Assembly: GCA_021296325.1 (NCBI GenBank)
Contig: JAGWAR010000006.1
Location: 1 to 64,000 of the forward strand
DNA: 64,000 nt
Origin: Alphaproteobacteria bacterium
GTDB taxonomy: Bacteria > Pseudomonadota > Alphaproteobacteria > GCA-2746255
Reading direction: 5' to 3'
Shown here one piece after another: positions 18,122 to 26,413 of this stretch (position 1 is its first letter; the number at the start of each line of letters is the position of its first letter). The notes under the pieces were generated by a model, which searched no databases, was not told the DNA's origin, and was given only the letters and a program-made list of their open reading frames with translations. Position numbers and translations under genes: made by a program.

Positions 18122-18691
18122 ATGCAATGTGCGGATATGACGATGCGATTCCACTACTTCGCTTATGGCTCCAACATGCTGACGGCGCGCCTGCGGGCGC
18201 GTTGCCCAAGCGCCCGGCCGGTGGGCAGGGCTGAGGTGGCGGATTTTGCCCTCGCCTTCAACAAGCGGGGTCGCGATGATTCCGGCAAGGCGACGCTCGC
18301 CAGATCGACGCAAGGCCACCCTCGCAGTTACGGTGTCCTGTTCGAAATGGATGCGGCCGAACTGGGTCAACTTGATCGCATCGAAGGTGTGGACAAGGGC
18401 TACGAACGCAAGGACGCTTTTGCCGTTCGCCTGCTGGACGGTGGCGGCACCGTCCATGCCCGGACCTATCGCGCCACCCTCACCGACGACCGCCTGAAGC
18501 CATACGACTGGTACCTGGCTCTGGTCATCGCCGGCGCGCGGGAACACCGCCTGGACGCGGCCTATGTCGCTACCTTGCGCCGGGTAGCGTTTGCAACCGA
18601 TCCCCAACCGGCCCGGCCGGGGCGTAAGGCAGCCATCGGCGCGCTGGCCGCGGCCGGCATTGCGGACTATCGCGCCCTGCTCGCGGATTGA
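18122..18691 (+). CDS. gamma-glutamylcyclotransferase family protein
   Basis: Up to 189 aa. The family signature FAYGSNML lies at the start; the true start may be ATG 18143 (giving MRFHYFAYGSNM), since the seven extra residues have no family match and no good ribosome binding site precedes either. The conserved LDRIEGVDKGYERKD segment near residue 85 contains the general-base Glu of the fold, and the C-terminal half (YDWYLALVIAGAREH) is also typical. It may act on gamma-glutamyl peptides or glutathione-derived substrates; exact substrate not set. Single gene. Confidence 0.85.
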   Translation: MQCADMTMRFHYFAYGSNMLTARLRARCPSARPVGRAEVADFALAFNKRGRDDSGKATLARSTQGHPRSYGVLFEMDAAELGQLDRIEGVDKGYERKDAFAVRLLDGGGTVHARTYRATLTDDRLKPYDWYLALVIAGAREHRLDAAYVATLRRVAFATDPQPARPGRKAAIGALAAAGIADYRALLAD

Positions 18692-18713
18692 TGGCGCATC
18701 GTTATCAGCGGCT

Positions 18714-19715
18714 TCAACGAATGGGCTCGACGCAGGCAAGAAACTGTTCGGCGCAGGCCCGCCACGAAAACCGAAGCGCATAGTCCCGGCACCGCTCGGG
18801 CGAAATTTTCAGGGCGTTGCGGGCCGCCACGCCCAGATCCTCGTGCAGCATCCCTACGTTTGCCCCGTCGATCACGTCGATCGGCCCGGCCACTGGATAG
18901 GCGGCCACCGGCAACCCGCAGGCCAGCGCCTCCAGCAGCACCAGGCCGAAGGTGTCCGTCCGGCTTGGAAACACGAAGACGTCGGCACTCGTATAATGTC
19001 CCGCCAGCACTTCGCCATTCTGGGCGCCGGCAAAATGCACGCCTTCATAGGCGCGTTTCAGTTCCGCCAGTTGCGGGCCGTCGCCCACGACGACCTTGCT
19101 GCCGGGCAGGTTCAGATCGAGAAAGGCTCGCAGGTTCTTCTCGACGGCGACGCGGCCAACATAGAGAAACACCGGCCGCGGCAGGTTGCTGTAAAACGCC
19201 TTTTCCTGTGGGCGGAACAGATGCGTATCGACGCCCCGCGACCACGGGCAGAGATTGCGAAAACCACGCCGTTCCAATTCGCGGTGCAGCGTCGCCGTCG
19301 CCACCAGAACGCCGGTCGCAGGCCGGTGGAACCGGCGCAGCGCCGCATAACCCAATGCCAGGGGCAACCCCAGACGCGCCCGAATGTATTCCGGGAAACG
19401 GGTATGAAAAGACGTCGTGAAGGGATGACCACGCCTCAGGCACCAGCGCCGGACGGCCAGGCCCAGCGGTCCTTCGGTGGCAATGTGAATCGCCTCCGGC
19501 TGAATCGCTTCGATCAGCCGCGAAATCCGCCGGCCCGGCCGCACGGTCAGGCGAATCTCCGGGTAGCTCGGACAGGGAATCGTCGTAAAAAGATCGGGCG
19601 ACAGCACGTGGACGTCGTGGCCAAGCGCCTCCAGTTCGAGACGCACCTGATCGAGCGTGCGCACGACGCCGTTGACCTGCGGAAACCAGGCGTCCGTAAC
19701 CAGGGCAAGGCGCAT
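18714..19715 (-). CDS. glycosyltransferase family 4 protein
   Basis: 333 aa. Start at ATG 19715, ten bases after the upstream stop, with GGGAGGGCGAG as ribosome site; the longer frame overlaps the neighbour and lacks homology. GT-B fold: acceptor domain opens RLALVTDAWFPQVNGVVRTL, then the SFHTRFPEY motif; the donor domain contains FLYVGRVAVEKNL, VVVGDGPQ and the EX7E-like VFVFPSRTDTFGLVLLEALACGLPV. Resembles glycolipid mannosyl- or glucosyltransferases. It follows an LpxH-like phosphatase, a pairing common in alphaproteobacteria and suggestive of envelope glycolipid synthesis. Confidence 0.92.
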   Translation of the reverse strand: MRLALVTDAWFPQVNGVVRTLDQVRLELEALGHDVHVLSPDLFTTIPCPSYPEIRLTVRPGRRISRLIEAIQPEAIHIATEGPLGLAVRRWCLRRGHPFTTSFHTRFPEYIRARLGLPLALGYAALRRFHRPATGVLVATATLHRELERRGFRNLCPWSRGVDTHLFRPQEKAFYSNLPRPVFLYVGRVAVEKNLRAFLDLNLPGSKVVVGDGPQLAELKRAYEGVHFAGAQNGEVLAGHYTSADVFVFPSRTDTFGLVLLEALACGLPVAAYPVAGPIDVIDGANVGMLHEDLGVAARNALKISPERCRDYALRFSWRACAEQFLACVEPIR

Positions 19716-19725
19716 CTCGCCCTCC

Positions 19726-20529
19726 CTACTCGACCGTCTCGAGCGGAAGCTCGAGTGGCGAAAAGGCACGCAGCTTCGCCCAGCGCAGGATTTCCAGCCG
19801 TCCGTCGAAATGTTCGGCAAGCGCAGTGCAGCTTTCCACCCAGTCGCCATCGTTGCAGTAAAGCGTGTCGCCAATCTCACAGATGGCGGCCTGATGGATG
19901 TGGCCGCAGACGACGCCGTCCAGGCCGCGCCGGCGTACCTCGTTCATCACCGCCTGCTCGTAGTTCTCGATGAACTTGACCGCGTTCTTGACCTTGTTCT
20001 TGAGCAGCGCGGACAGCGACCAATACCCGAAACCAAGATGTCGGCGAACCAAATTGAACCAGTGGTTGAACGCCACCGCCCAGTCATAGGCCTGGTCGCC
20101 AAGCAGGGCCAGCCAACGGGAATAGCGCACGATGCCGTCGAACTCGTCGCCGTGGATCACGAGCAGACGGCGCCCATCGGCCGTAACATGGACGGCATCC
20201 TTGCGGACCTCGACGCCGCCGAAATGCTGGCCCACGTAATCGCGCAACACCTCGTCGTGATTGCCCGGCACATAGATCAGGCGCGTTCCCTTGCGCGCCT
20301 TGCGCAACAGTTTCTGCACCACGTCGTTATGGGACTGGGGCCAGTACCAGGAACGCTTGAGACGCCAGCCGTCGAAAATGTCGCCGACCAGATACAAATA
20401 TTCGGATTCGTTGTGTCGCAAAAAATCGAGCAGATATTCGGCCTTGCAGCCACGCGTGCCCAGATGGATGTCCGAAATCCAGATCGCCCGAAACCGGGGC
20501 CGTTGAACGATGCCGTGCACTCCTTGCAA
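19726..20529 (-). CDS. LpxH-like metallophosphoesterase (UDP-2,3-diacylglucosamine diphosphatase family)
   Basis: 267 aa from TTG 20529, or slightly shorter from GTG 20520. Calcineurin-like phosphoesterase with all metal motifs: SDIHLGT, LVGDIFDGW, VPGNHDEVL, VIHGDEFD and CGHIHQA. Members of this COG2908 group often replace LpxH or LpxI in lipid A synthesis or act in a separate glycolipid path. The adjacent glycosyltransferase gene, 10 nt downstream, is almost certainly co-transcribed. AAGGGAG precedes the TTG. Identity as true LpxH is not proven by sequence. Confidence 0.85.
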   Translation of the reverse strand: MQGVHGIVQRPRFRAIWISDIHLGTRGCKAEYLLDFLRHNESEYLYLVGDIFDGWRLKRSWYWPQSHNDVVQKLLRKARKGTRLIYVPGNHDEVLRDYVGQHFGGVEVRKDAVHVTADGRRLLVIHGDEFDGIVRYSRWLALLGDQAYDWAVAFNHWFNLVRRHLGFGYWSLSALLKNKVKNAVKFIENYEQAVMNEVRRRGLDGVVCGHIHQAAICEIGDTLYCNDGDWVESCTALAEHFDGRLEILRWAKLRAFSPLELPLETVE

Positions 20530-20740
20530 CCTCTCCCTTGGAGAAACGCGTCAACGACGCTGCACGGCCGCAGAGCTATCGCAAGATTCGCTAATTACAA
20601 ATAAAAAACAGCCACATTCACGCCCGTTCTTCAAAAATTCATCGACCCGCAACACAATGGAAACAAAGGGTCTGCGAATCGGAAAAAAGCGCCCGGACAG
20701 GCGAGGAATCAACCCGGAATCGGGTTTTGGAAACCGGCGT

Positions 20741-21415
20741 TCAGTCCAGCCCGCGCAGCACGCCGATAAGTTCGTTGAACGTCTGGATCGTGATATCGAC
20801 GCCAAGCGCGTCCGGCGGCACCGTCGAATAGCCGTAGCCGCAAAAGACATGCGGGATGCCCGCGTTGCGCGCGCCTTCGATGTCGACGTCCGTATCCCCG
20901 ACCAGCACGCCGGTTTCCGGCGCCGCCCCCACCGCCTCCAGCGTCTTCAGCACGTGCTCGGCCTCGGGTTTCTTCGTACCATCGAAACTGTCACCACCGG
21001 CAACGAATTCGAAATAACTGTCCAGCCCCGTCATGGCGAGCGTGCGGACGGCCGAGGCTTGCGGCTTGTTCGAGCAGACGGCAAGGCAAAGCCCGGCATC
21101 CTTCAAGACCGCGAGCGTTTCCACAACGCCTGGATAGGCCGCCGTCAATTGCGGCTCGGGGTATTCGAAGTAGTGGCGGAACAGCTTGACCTTTTCCTCA
21201 AGCGCGCTCCCGGAAAGCGTCTCGCCCCGCAACGCGAAGACGCCTGCGACCAGATCGGAGGCATGCCCCTTCAGAAGGGGCAGGGCTTCCTCGCGGGTGA
21301 TCGGCGCGTGCCCCGCCGCCGTCAGCAATTTGTTGAAGGCGGCCAACAGGTCGGCAACGCTGTCGATCAGTGTGCCGTCCACGTCGAAGAGAATGGTGGT
21401 ACGCCGGAAGCTCAT
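20741..21415 (-). CDS. gph: HAD-family phosphoglycolate phosphatase
   Basis: 224 aa. HAD motif I LFDVDGTLIDS (residues 9-19), motif II AVCSNKP (near 113), Lys in GTKKPEAEH (near 147) and motif IV VGDTDVDIEGARNAG (near 171-185), with a small helical C1 cap. It should hydrolyse 2-phosphoglycolate to glycolate; related HAD phosphatases cannot be fully excluded. It lies 13 nt after the thiolase gene on the same strand, so could be co-transcribed. Confidence 0.88.
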   Translation of the reverse strand: MSFRRTTILFDVDGTLIDSVADLLAAFNKLLTAAGHAPITREEALPLLKGHASDLVAGVFALRGETLSGSALEEKVKLFRHYFEYPEPQLTAAYPGVVETLAVLKDAGLCLAVCSNKPQASAVRTLAMTGLDSYFEFVAGGDSFDGTKKPEAEHVLKTLEAVGAAPETGVLVGDTDVDIEGARNAGIPHVFCGYGYSTVPPDALGVDITIQTFNELIGVLRGLD

Positions 21416-21428
21416 GGCCGACGCCGTC

Positions 21429-22631
21429 TCATGCGCGTTCGATGACGGCGGCCAGCCCCTGGCCGACGCCGATGCAAAGCGTCACCAGCGCATAGCGGCC
21501 GCCCGTGCGATGCAGCTGGCGCAGGGCCGTCAAGGCAAGCCGCGCGCCCGAACAGCCGAGCGGGTGGCCGACGGCGATGGCCCCGCCATTCGGATTGACG
21601 CGGGCGTCGTCAGCCGGCAGGTCCAGCTGTTTCAGGCAGCCCAGCACCTGGGTGGCAAAGGCTTCGTTGATTTCGATGACGTCGATGTCCTTTAGTGTAA
21701 GCCCGGCGCGCTGCAACGCCTTGTGAGTGGCCGGCACCGGGCCCAGCCCCATGATCCGGGGCGGCACGCCGGCCGCCGCCGCCGCCACGACGCGGCCCAT
21801 CGGCTCGACCTTGGCGCGCTTGCCCGCCTCGCGGCTGCCAATCAGCACGACGGCGGCGCCGTCGTTGATGCCGCTGGCGTTGCCCGCGGTCACGACGCCG
21901 CCCTCAAACAACGGGGAAAGCTTCGCCAACGCGGCGAGCGTGGTATCGGGACGCGGGTGTTCGTCCTCTGCGACGACGACGGGCGGCTTCTTCCTGCCGG
22001 CCGGCACCGAAATGGGATGAATCTCATCGTCGTAAAAGCCGTCCGCCTTGGCGGCGGCGTATTTGGCCTGGGACGCAGCGGCGAAAACATCGGATTCCTC
22101 GCGGCCGATTTGCAGCTCGCGGCCCACGTTCTCGGCGGTTTCCGGCATCGTGTCGTTGCCATGTTCCGCGATCAGTCTGGGGTTTGGAAACCGCGCCCCC
22201 ATGGTGGTGTCGTAGATCGTCGCGCTGCGGCTGTAGGCGCTTTCCGCCTTGGCCAGCGCGAAGGGCGCGCGGCTCATGCTTTCGACGCCGCCGGCGATCA
22301 GCAGGTCGCCCTCCCCGCAGGTCACGGCGCGGGACGCCTCCACCACGGCCGCCAGGCCGGAGGCGCAGAGCCGGTTGACGGTCTGTCCCGCCACTTCGAC
22401 CGGCAAACCGGCCAACAGGCCGGCGTGGCGTCCGACGTTGCGGCTGTCCTCGCCCGCCTGATTCGTGCAGCCAAGCACGATGTCCTCGATCTGGCCGGGC
22501 TGGAAAGGCGAACGCGCTACCAGCGCCCGGATCAACTCGCTTACCAGGTCGTCCGGACGAACCGGCGCCAGCGCGCCGGTGACGCGCCCGATGGGCGAAC
22601 GCAGACCGTCATAGATATACGCATCGAGCAT
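21429..22631 (-). CDS. acetyl-CoA acyltransferase (3-oxoadipyl-CoA thiolase-like)
   Basis: 400 aa thiolase. Nucleophile Cys in VNRLCASGLAAV (near residue 90), NEAFA block (near 348), His in GHPLGCSGAR (near 375) and second Cys in LVTLCIGVGQG (near 385). The segment GCTNQAGEDSRNVGR is characteristic of the PcaF/PaaJ branch, which cleaves 3-oxoadipyl-CoA to succinyl-CoA and acetyl-CoA. The gene follows a BadH-like dehydrogenase by 36 nt, so the pair may serve ring or dicarboxyl-CoA catabolism. General thiolase assignment is secure; substrate is inference. Confidence 0.9.
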   Translation of the reverse strand: MLDAYIYDGLRSPIGRVTGALAPVRPDDLVSELIRALVARSPFQPGQIEDIVLGCTNQAGEDSRNVGRHAGLLAGLPVEVAGQTVNRLCASGLAAVVEASRAVTCGEGDLLIAGGVESMSRAPFALAKAESAYSRSATIYDTTMGARFPNPRLIAEHGNDTMPETAENVGRELQIGREESDVFAAASQAKYAAAKADGFYDDEIHPISVPAGRKKPPVVVAEDEHPRPDTTLAALAKLSPLFEGGVVTAGNASGINDGAAVVLIGSREAGKRAKVEPMGRVVAAAAAGVPPRIMGLGPVPATHKALQRAGLTLKDIDVIEINEAFATQVLGCLKQLDLPADDARVNPNGGAIAVGHPLGCSGARLALTALRQLHRTGGRYALVTLCIGVGQGLAAVIERA

Positions 22632-22667
22632 GGCAATCGATCCCTGGTGTCTGGCGAACCGGCCGCG

Positions 22668-23465
22668 TCAGCCGATCATGCTGTAGCCGCCGCTGACGCT
22701 TAAGACCTGGCCGGTCGCGTGACCGGCGACCTTGTTCGAGGCGAAGTAGAGAACGGCGCCCACGATGTCGTCCGGCCGGCCGATCTTCTTCAGTGGCATG
22801 ACCTTGGCGATCTTTTCCAGCTGATCTTCCGAGAAGTCGACGTCGCGGGTCTTCCACATGCTCTGCTCGCTCAACTCCTCCGGCTTCTCGGCCACGGTGA
22901 TGCCGGGGCAGACGACGTTGCAGCGGATGCCGAAACGGCCGTTTTCCCTGGCGACTGTCTTCATGAAACTGTTTACCGCCGCCTTCATGCCGCCATAGAC
23001 GGCTTCCGTCGGCTCGCCCTGGCGGCTGGCGTCGGAACTGATGGAAACGATGGCGCCTTCCTTCTGCTCGATCATGGTGTCGAGAACCTGCTTCGTGCAG
23101 TTCAGCACGCTCAGAAAATTGATTTGGATGATCCGCTCCCAAAGGTCCGGCGTCGTTTTGGAGAAAAACATCAGCCGGTCCCACCCGACATTGTTCACCA
23201 GCACGTCGATCCGGCCGTATTTCTTGCGCGCCGCTTCCACCATCTTGCCGACGGCGTCAAAATCCGTGACATCCGTCTGGATCACCTGCGCGTCGCTGGC
23301 GCCAAGTTTGCGGGCTTCCTCCGCAACCTGTTCCGCCTGCTCGACGGCAATGTCGGCCACCGTCAAATTTGCCCCTTCCCTCGCAAAGCCCAGCGTGATT
23401 GCACGACCAATGTTCGAACCACCGCCCGTGATAATCACCGATTTGCCTTGTAAGCCGAGATCCAT
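22668..23465 (-). CDS. SDR-family dehydrogenase, BadH-like
   Basis: 265 aa. Start at ATG 23465, preceded by AGGAGG at ideal spacing; upstream frame extension is noncoding. Cofactor loop IITGGGSNIGRAI (residues 9-21), VNNVGWD (near 90), catalytic Ser in SISSDASRQG and YxxxK in AVYGGMKAAV (near 157-161), C-terminal GQVLSVSGGYSMIG. The phrases VNNVGWD, SSDASR and GGYSMIG resemble BadH, 2-hydroxycyclohexanecarboxyl-CoA dehydrogenase of anaerobic benzoate breakdown. The thiolase downstream fits a beta-oxidation-like step pair. Confidence 0.9.
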   Translation of the reverse strand: MDLGLQGKSVIITGGGSNIGRAITLGFAREGANLTVADIAVEQAEQVAEEARKLGASDAQVIQTDVTDFDAVGKMVEAARKKYGRIDVLVNNVGWDRLMFFSKTTPDLWERIIQINFLSVLNCTKQVLDTMIEQKEGAIVSISSDASRQGEPTEAVYGGMKAAVNSFMKTVARENGRFGIRCNVVCPGITVAEKPEELSEQSMWKTRDVDFSEDQLEKIAKVMPLKKIGRPDDIVGAVLYFASNKVAGHATGQVLSVSGGYSMIG

Positions 23466-23694
23466 GTTTCCTCCTACGTTCTGCGATGCAAGCATACGCC
23501 TGCCCGTCATATTCAGGGTTTTGCCACCTTCCGTTTTGCGAAAGACGGCCCGGCTGGCCTCTCCTGCGGATGGCAGCGCGTTTGGTGCCAGGGGACAAAC
23601 CAGGACCGCATCATAGATCGGTTGCCCGGCTATTTCCAATCTTACGTTAGTTAGAAATTACCCCCGATTGCTGCCCTTCTCCTGCCGGCACGGC

Positions 23695-24324
23695 TCAACC
23701 GTCCGGCACGCGAATCCAGCGTTTCCCCGGCGTCTCGCGGTTGGTCGGCGCAGGGGTGACGCAGATTTCCCGCCAGGTTCTCCGCGGCGGCGGGGGCGGC
23801 GGCGGACGGGGCAGTGGCGGCGGCGGGCGGGGAATGACCTGGGTCGGCTCGGCAAAGGCATGGATCATTGGCGGATGCGGCAGCGCCGCTTCCGGCACCG
23901 CCGGCACGGACTGGACGGCAACCTCCTTCACCAGCGGCGAGTCAACCTTGGCAAGGGCCGCCCGCAGGGAGCTCATATGGCCGCCGATCCAAAGGTAGTA
24001 CATGCCGTCGGGCAGGCCGTGCTCGCTGGTCACGCCGACCAGCATCACCTTGGCGAAGATGGCTCCGGTTTCGGGCGGATACTCGACCCGGTACGGCCCC
24101 TCGCGATAGTAGACTTCGATCTTGAAGGCAGGGTTGAGCTGCTTCAACTCCTCCGGAACGGGCTCGTCGGTAACGACCTCGGACCTGAATTCGGTCGTCC
24201 GCCCCATCTCGAGAATGATTTCCGACGACGGAATTTTTGTTTCAGCTTCTTTGCACGACGACAGGACGAAGGCGCCAAGCACCAGCCACAGGCTTCCCGT
24301 CCACCACCGGCCTCGACGCACCAT
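23695..24324 (-). CDS. putative lipoprotein with proline-rich tail
   Basis: About 209 aa from ATG 24324 (a GTG at 24345 is possible). The signal sequence ends in the lipobox LSSC, so it is predicted to be lipid-anchored. A middle domain of about 95 residues (motifs FKIEVYYREGPYRVEYPP, GMYYLWIGGHMSSLR) has no family I recognise. Near residue 165 there is a run of about 14 prolines, and the end carries an isolated Cys (REICVTP). Likely spans or reaches across the periplasm. Function unknown. Single gene on the minus strand. Confidence 0.7.
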   Translation of the reverse strand: MVRRGRWWTGSLWLVLGAFVLSSCKEAETKIPSSEIILEMGRTTEFRSEVVTDEPVPEELKQLNPAFKIEVYYREGPYRVEYPPETGAIFAKVMLVGVTSEHGLPDGMYYLWIGGHMSSLRAALAKVDSPLVKEVAVQSVPAVPEAALPHPPMIHAFAEPTQVIPRPPPPLPRPPPPPPPRRTWREICVTPAPTNRETPGKRWIRVPDG

Positions 24325-24529
24325 TGGGCTACCCCATCCACGCACCAGTCAGATCCCGATGCTAGGGCAAAAACGCCCGGAGGCACAAGTAAGGACGAAG
24401 GATCCGGCGGCAAAGCAAGCGGTTTTCCCCGGCCGGCTCTCGAACGGATTCAGGCCGCCGCAACCGCTGAATCTCCTGACGCGAAAACCCGCAAATGACC
24501 GCTATTCGGGCAGGGCGTCCCTCTTCTAC

Positions 24530-25018
24530 TTAATTCTTTCCGGGCAGCCTGCATTTATCCCCTTGTTTTCGATAAGGCTGGATACATTCCCAGCCAGAAT
24601 AATTGAGGCGGGCGTTCTCTGGCACTTTTACCGCGACGCAAGCCTCGTTGTCCTTGCGATAGCCCCAATCGCATTTCCAGCCAGGTCCGCTTGAGGAGCC
24701 CGCGAAATACCCGTTCTCTGGCACTTTTACCGCGACGCAAGCCTCGGTGTCTTTGCGATAGCCCTGATCGCATTTCCAGCCATCGCCGGAAGGGTTTAAA
24801 TAAGCATTCGGCGGCACCTTGATGGGGATACAGATTGCATCGATTTCCCGATAACCTCGGTCACACTCCCAACCGCCCCCATAGTTCTTTGCGCGCGCAT
24901 TCTCAGGCATCCCGGCAGCGTCGCCCTGGGCAAATGCAGCGCCGGGAATAGCTACCAAAAGTAAAAAAAGAATCAGCAAATGAATGCAATTGACACGTGG
25001 TCGTCGCAGTCCGTTCAT
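24530..25018 (-). CDS. secreted Cys-pair repeat protein
   Basis: 162 aa. Signal peptide (residues 1-30, ending AAFAQ) then four modules with the pattern W-[EK]-C-x2-GYR-x4-A-C-x3-K-V-P-x-N-[AG], one Cys pair per module (last module WECIQPYRKQGDKC). Modules 2 and 3 are nearly identical. Each module probably forms one disulfide in the periplasm, or outside the cell. Similar repeats occur as appendages on bacterial surface proteins, but here the repeats make up the whole mature protein. Function unknown. Single gene, AT-rich upstream. Confidence 0.75.
   Translation of the reverse strand: MNGLRRPRVNCIHLLILFLLLVAIPGAAFAQGDAAGMPENARAKNYGGGWECDRGYREIDAICIPIKVPPNAYLNPSGDGWKCDQGYRKDTEACVAVKVPENGYFAGSSSGPGWKCDWGYRKDNEACVAVKVPENARLNYSGWECIQPYRKQGDKCRLPGKN
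24613..24782. repeat. two near-identical 71-bp direct DNA repeats, period 99 bp
   Basis: 24613-24683 and 24712-24782 match at about 67 of 71 positions by eye, giving the near-identical second and third protein modules. The high DNA identity points to a recent in-frame duplication of one 33-codon module. Confidence 0.85.
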
Positions 25019-25560
25019 GGCTATTCTTTCTTGTGGATGCCACGCACTACAAAGGTGCGCTAAACAGCGGTTGCTCCAATTTCGCCAATTTGTGCGATTT
25101 GATTTCCCCGCTATCGGCGGCAGATTAAATTTTGGATTTGAAAGTATTTATGCCCAAAGGTTGGCGGCGGTTGCCTATCCAGGCCCTATAGCCAAAACTC
25201 GATATGAGATGCCTTGGATATATGGAGCGTTCTTCTAAAAAAGAAAGGCGCCTTTTGAAACGATTGCCTTTTCCCAGCCACACCAGGGCGATTAGCCCCC
25301 CCCATCGCCCCCCCTTACAGGCTGCGCGTGCCCAAAACCCATGAATCCGCGAGCCCAGCCCGCGGATCTTTGCACTTTTTACCATGGGTGACCTCGCAGC
25401 GTACCGTTGGGTCGAGTAAACTGGTATGCTTCTAGGCTAAGCCCCCAGACAATCTCAATGAAGATTCGTTAGCGTACAATCAGATGTACGGCAAAACGGG
25501 TCAGGAACGGGGCATTGGGCGGGCCCGCTTACCGGGTCAAATAACGCACACGGATGAAGC
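25019..25560. other. 542-bp noncoding stretch
   Basis: Holds the upstream region of the Cys-repeat gene (AT-rich), an unusual C-tract block (25297-25315), a hairpin at 25345-25367 and lower-GC sequence leading into the ParB-like gene. The only open frame across part of it (minus strand 25125-25385) has no recognisable protein character. Confidence 0.5.
25345..25367 (+). terminator. hairpin with downstream T-run
   Basis: ATCCGCG, a 9-nt loop, CGCGGAT, followed by CTTTGCACTTTTT. It has the form of an intrinsic terminator on the plus strand, yet no plus-strand gene lies just upstream, so it may end a non-coding transcript. Confidence 0.35.
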
Positions 25561-25806
25561 TTGAAAAACCAGATCATCCGGATTGAAGATATCTACGTAC
25601 CTGTTAAACGACGTAAAACTCTCAATCCGGAAACTGTTCAAGAAATTGCCAATAGCATGTTGGAAGTGGGCCAACTGACGCCAATCCTCATCCGTCAGGA
25701 TAAAGAGCGTTATATCCTTGTGGAAGGCTTACATAGGATAGAGGCGTGTATAGCGATGGGTGAAAAAACGATCCTTGCCGTCTTGGTTCAGGCGCGGAAG
25801 TACTAA
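25561..25806 (+). CDS. small ParB-like N-terminal domain protein
   Basis: 81 aa starting at TTG 25561. The sequence follows the ParB/Srx fold: an opening strand IIRIEDIYVP, then LNPETVQEIANSMLEVGQLTPILIRQ and the phosphate-binding-like box VEGLHRIEACIAMGEKTI. It is only the N-terminal domain, without a helix-turn-helix. Isolated ParB-like domains of this size occur in mobile elements and next to toxin or antiphage genes, but no partner is visible here. Base composition is clearly more AT-rich than the core genes. No strong ribosome site. Confidence 0.65.
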   Translation: MKNQIIRIEDIYVPVKRRKTLNPETVQEIANSMLEVGQLTPILIRQDKERYILVEGLHRIEACIAMGEKTILAVLVQARKY

Positions 25807-25953
25807 ACTAAAGAATCCATCGTGAATTTTGATACAATATTCTTGATTGTTCCTCGTGGGGCTGGCTCTATAGATGAATATGTGAATATAGAACGTATAA
25901 AGTGAAAACATTACACTGTTACACAATGTGCGGTGAATTAGAGAGGTATCGAC

Positions 25954-26166
25954 ATGCTAAATACCGCAAGATCGAAAGCTGAAGAAAAATTTTCGAAAGC
26001 CAAGCAACAAGAAAGCCAGATACAGAAAGAACGACAGAAAGCGCGGACAGCAATGCAAGAAAAGACGACACGTCTTCGCGCGCTTCGCTTGGCCAAGGAC
26101 GCTGCTGACAACGTGGCGGCGCATGACGTCAAACCATCGAAAAAGGCTAAAACTCCCTCTAAATAG
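25954..26166 (+). CDS. small charged coiled-coil protein
   Basis: 70 aa, ATG preceded by GAGAGG. Rich in Lys, Glu, Gln and Ala with heptad-like spacing over residues 5-45, followed by TTRLRALRLAKDAAD and a basic Ser/Lys tail. Short proteins ending in an RLRALRLAK-type motif are conserved in alphaproteobacteria, with no known function. No membrane segment. Lies in the same AT-rich patch as the ParB-like gene, 147 nt downstream. Confidence 0.6.
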   Translation: MLNTARSKAEEKFSKAKQQESQIQKERQKARTAMQEKTTRLRALRLAKDAADNVAAHDVKPSKKAKTPSK

Positions 26167-26413
26167 AACTTCTCCTGGGATATTTTTCGAGTGCAGACAT
26201 CGCGTACTAGCTTGCGCCGAACCCCGCCCGACGGGACGGTGATCGTTATCCAAAGGAAGTGCCATTAGTTCTGGCGGACCGTGGGCAACGAGGGCTTGGT
26301 TAACTGAAAAGCTCTTATTCTCGAAGTGATTCTTAATCACCTCCGTTTGCTACCGTTGCGCGTGGAAAGCGGCAATGCGCGCTTAGTTTAAGACGGCAGC
26401 TTTCGAACGGCGC

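Noticed and set aside
18591..19973. 460-codon plus-strand frame opposite the GT4 gene
   Set aside because: Crosses two real genes on different strands and has a Pro/Arg-rich, low-complexity translation.
23747..23860. GC-rich simple repeat as a regulatory or CRISPR-like array
   Set aside because: It is the polyproline-coding part of the lipoprotein gene; no spacers or repeat-spacer structure. No CRISPR array was seen anywhere in the window.
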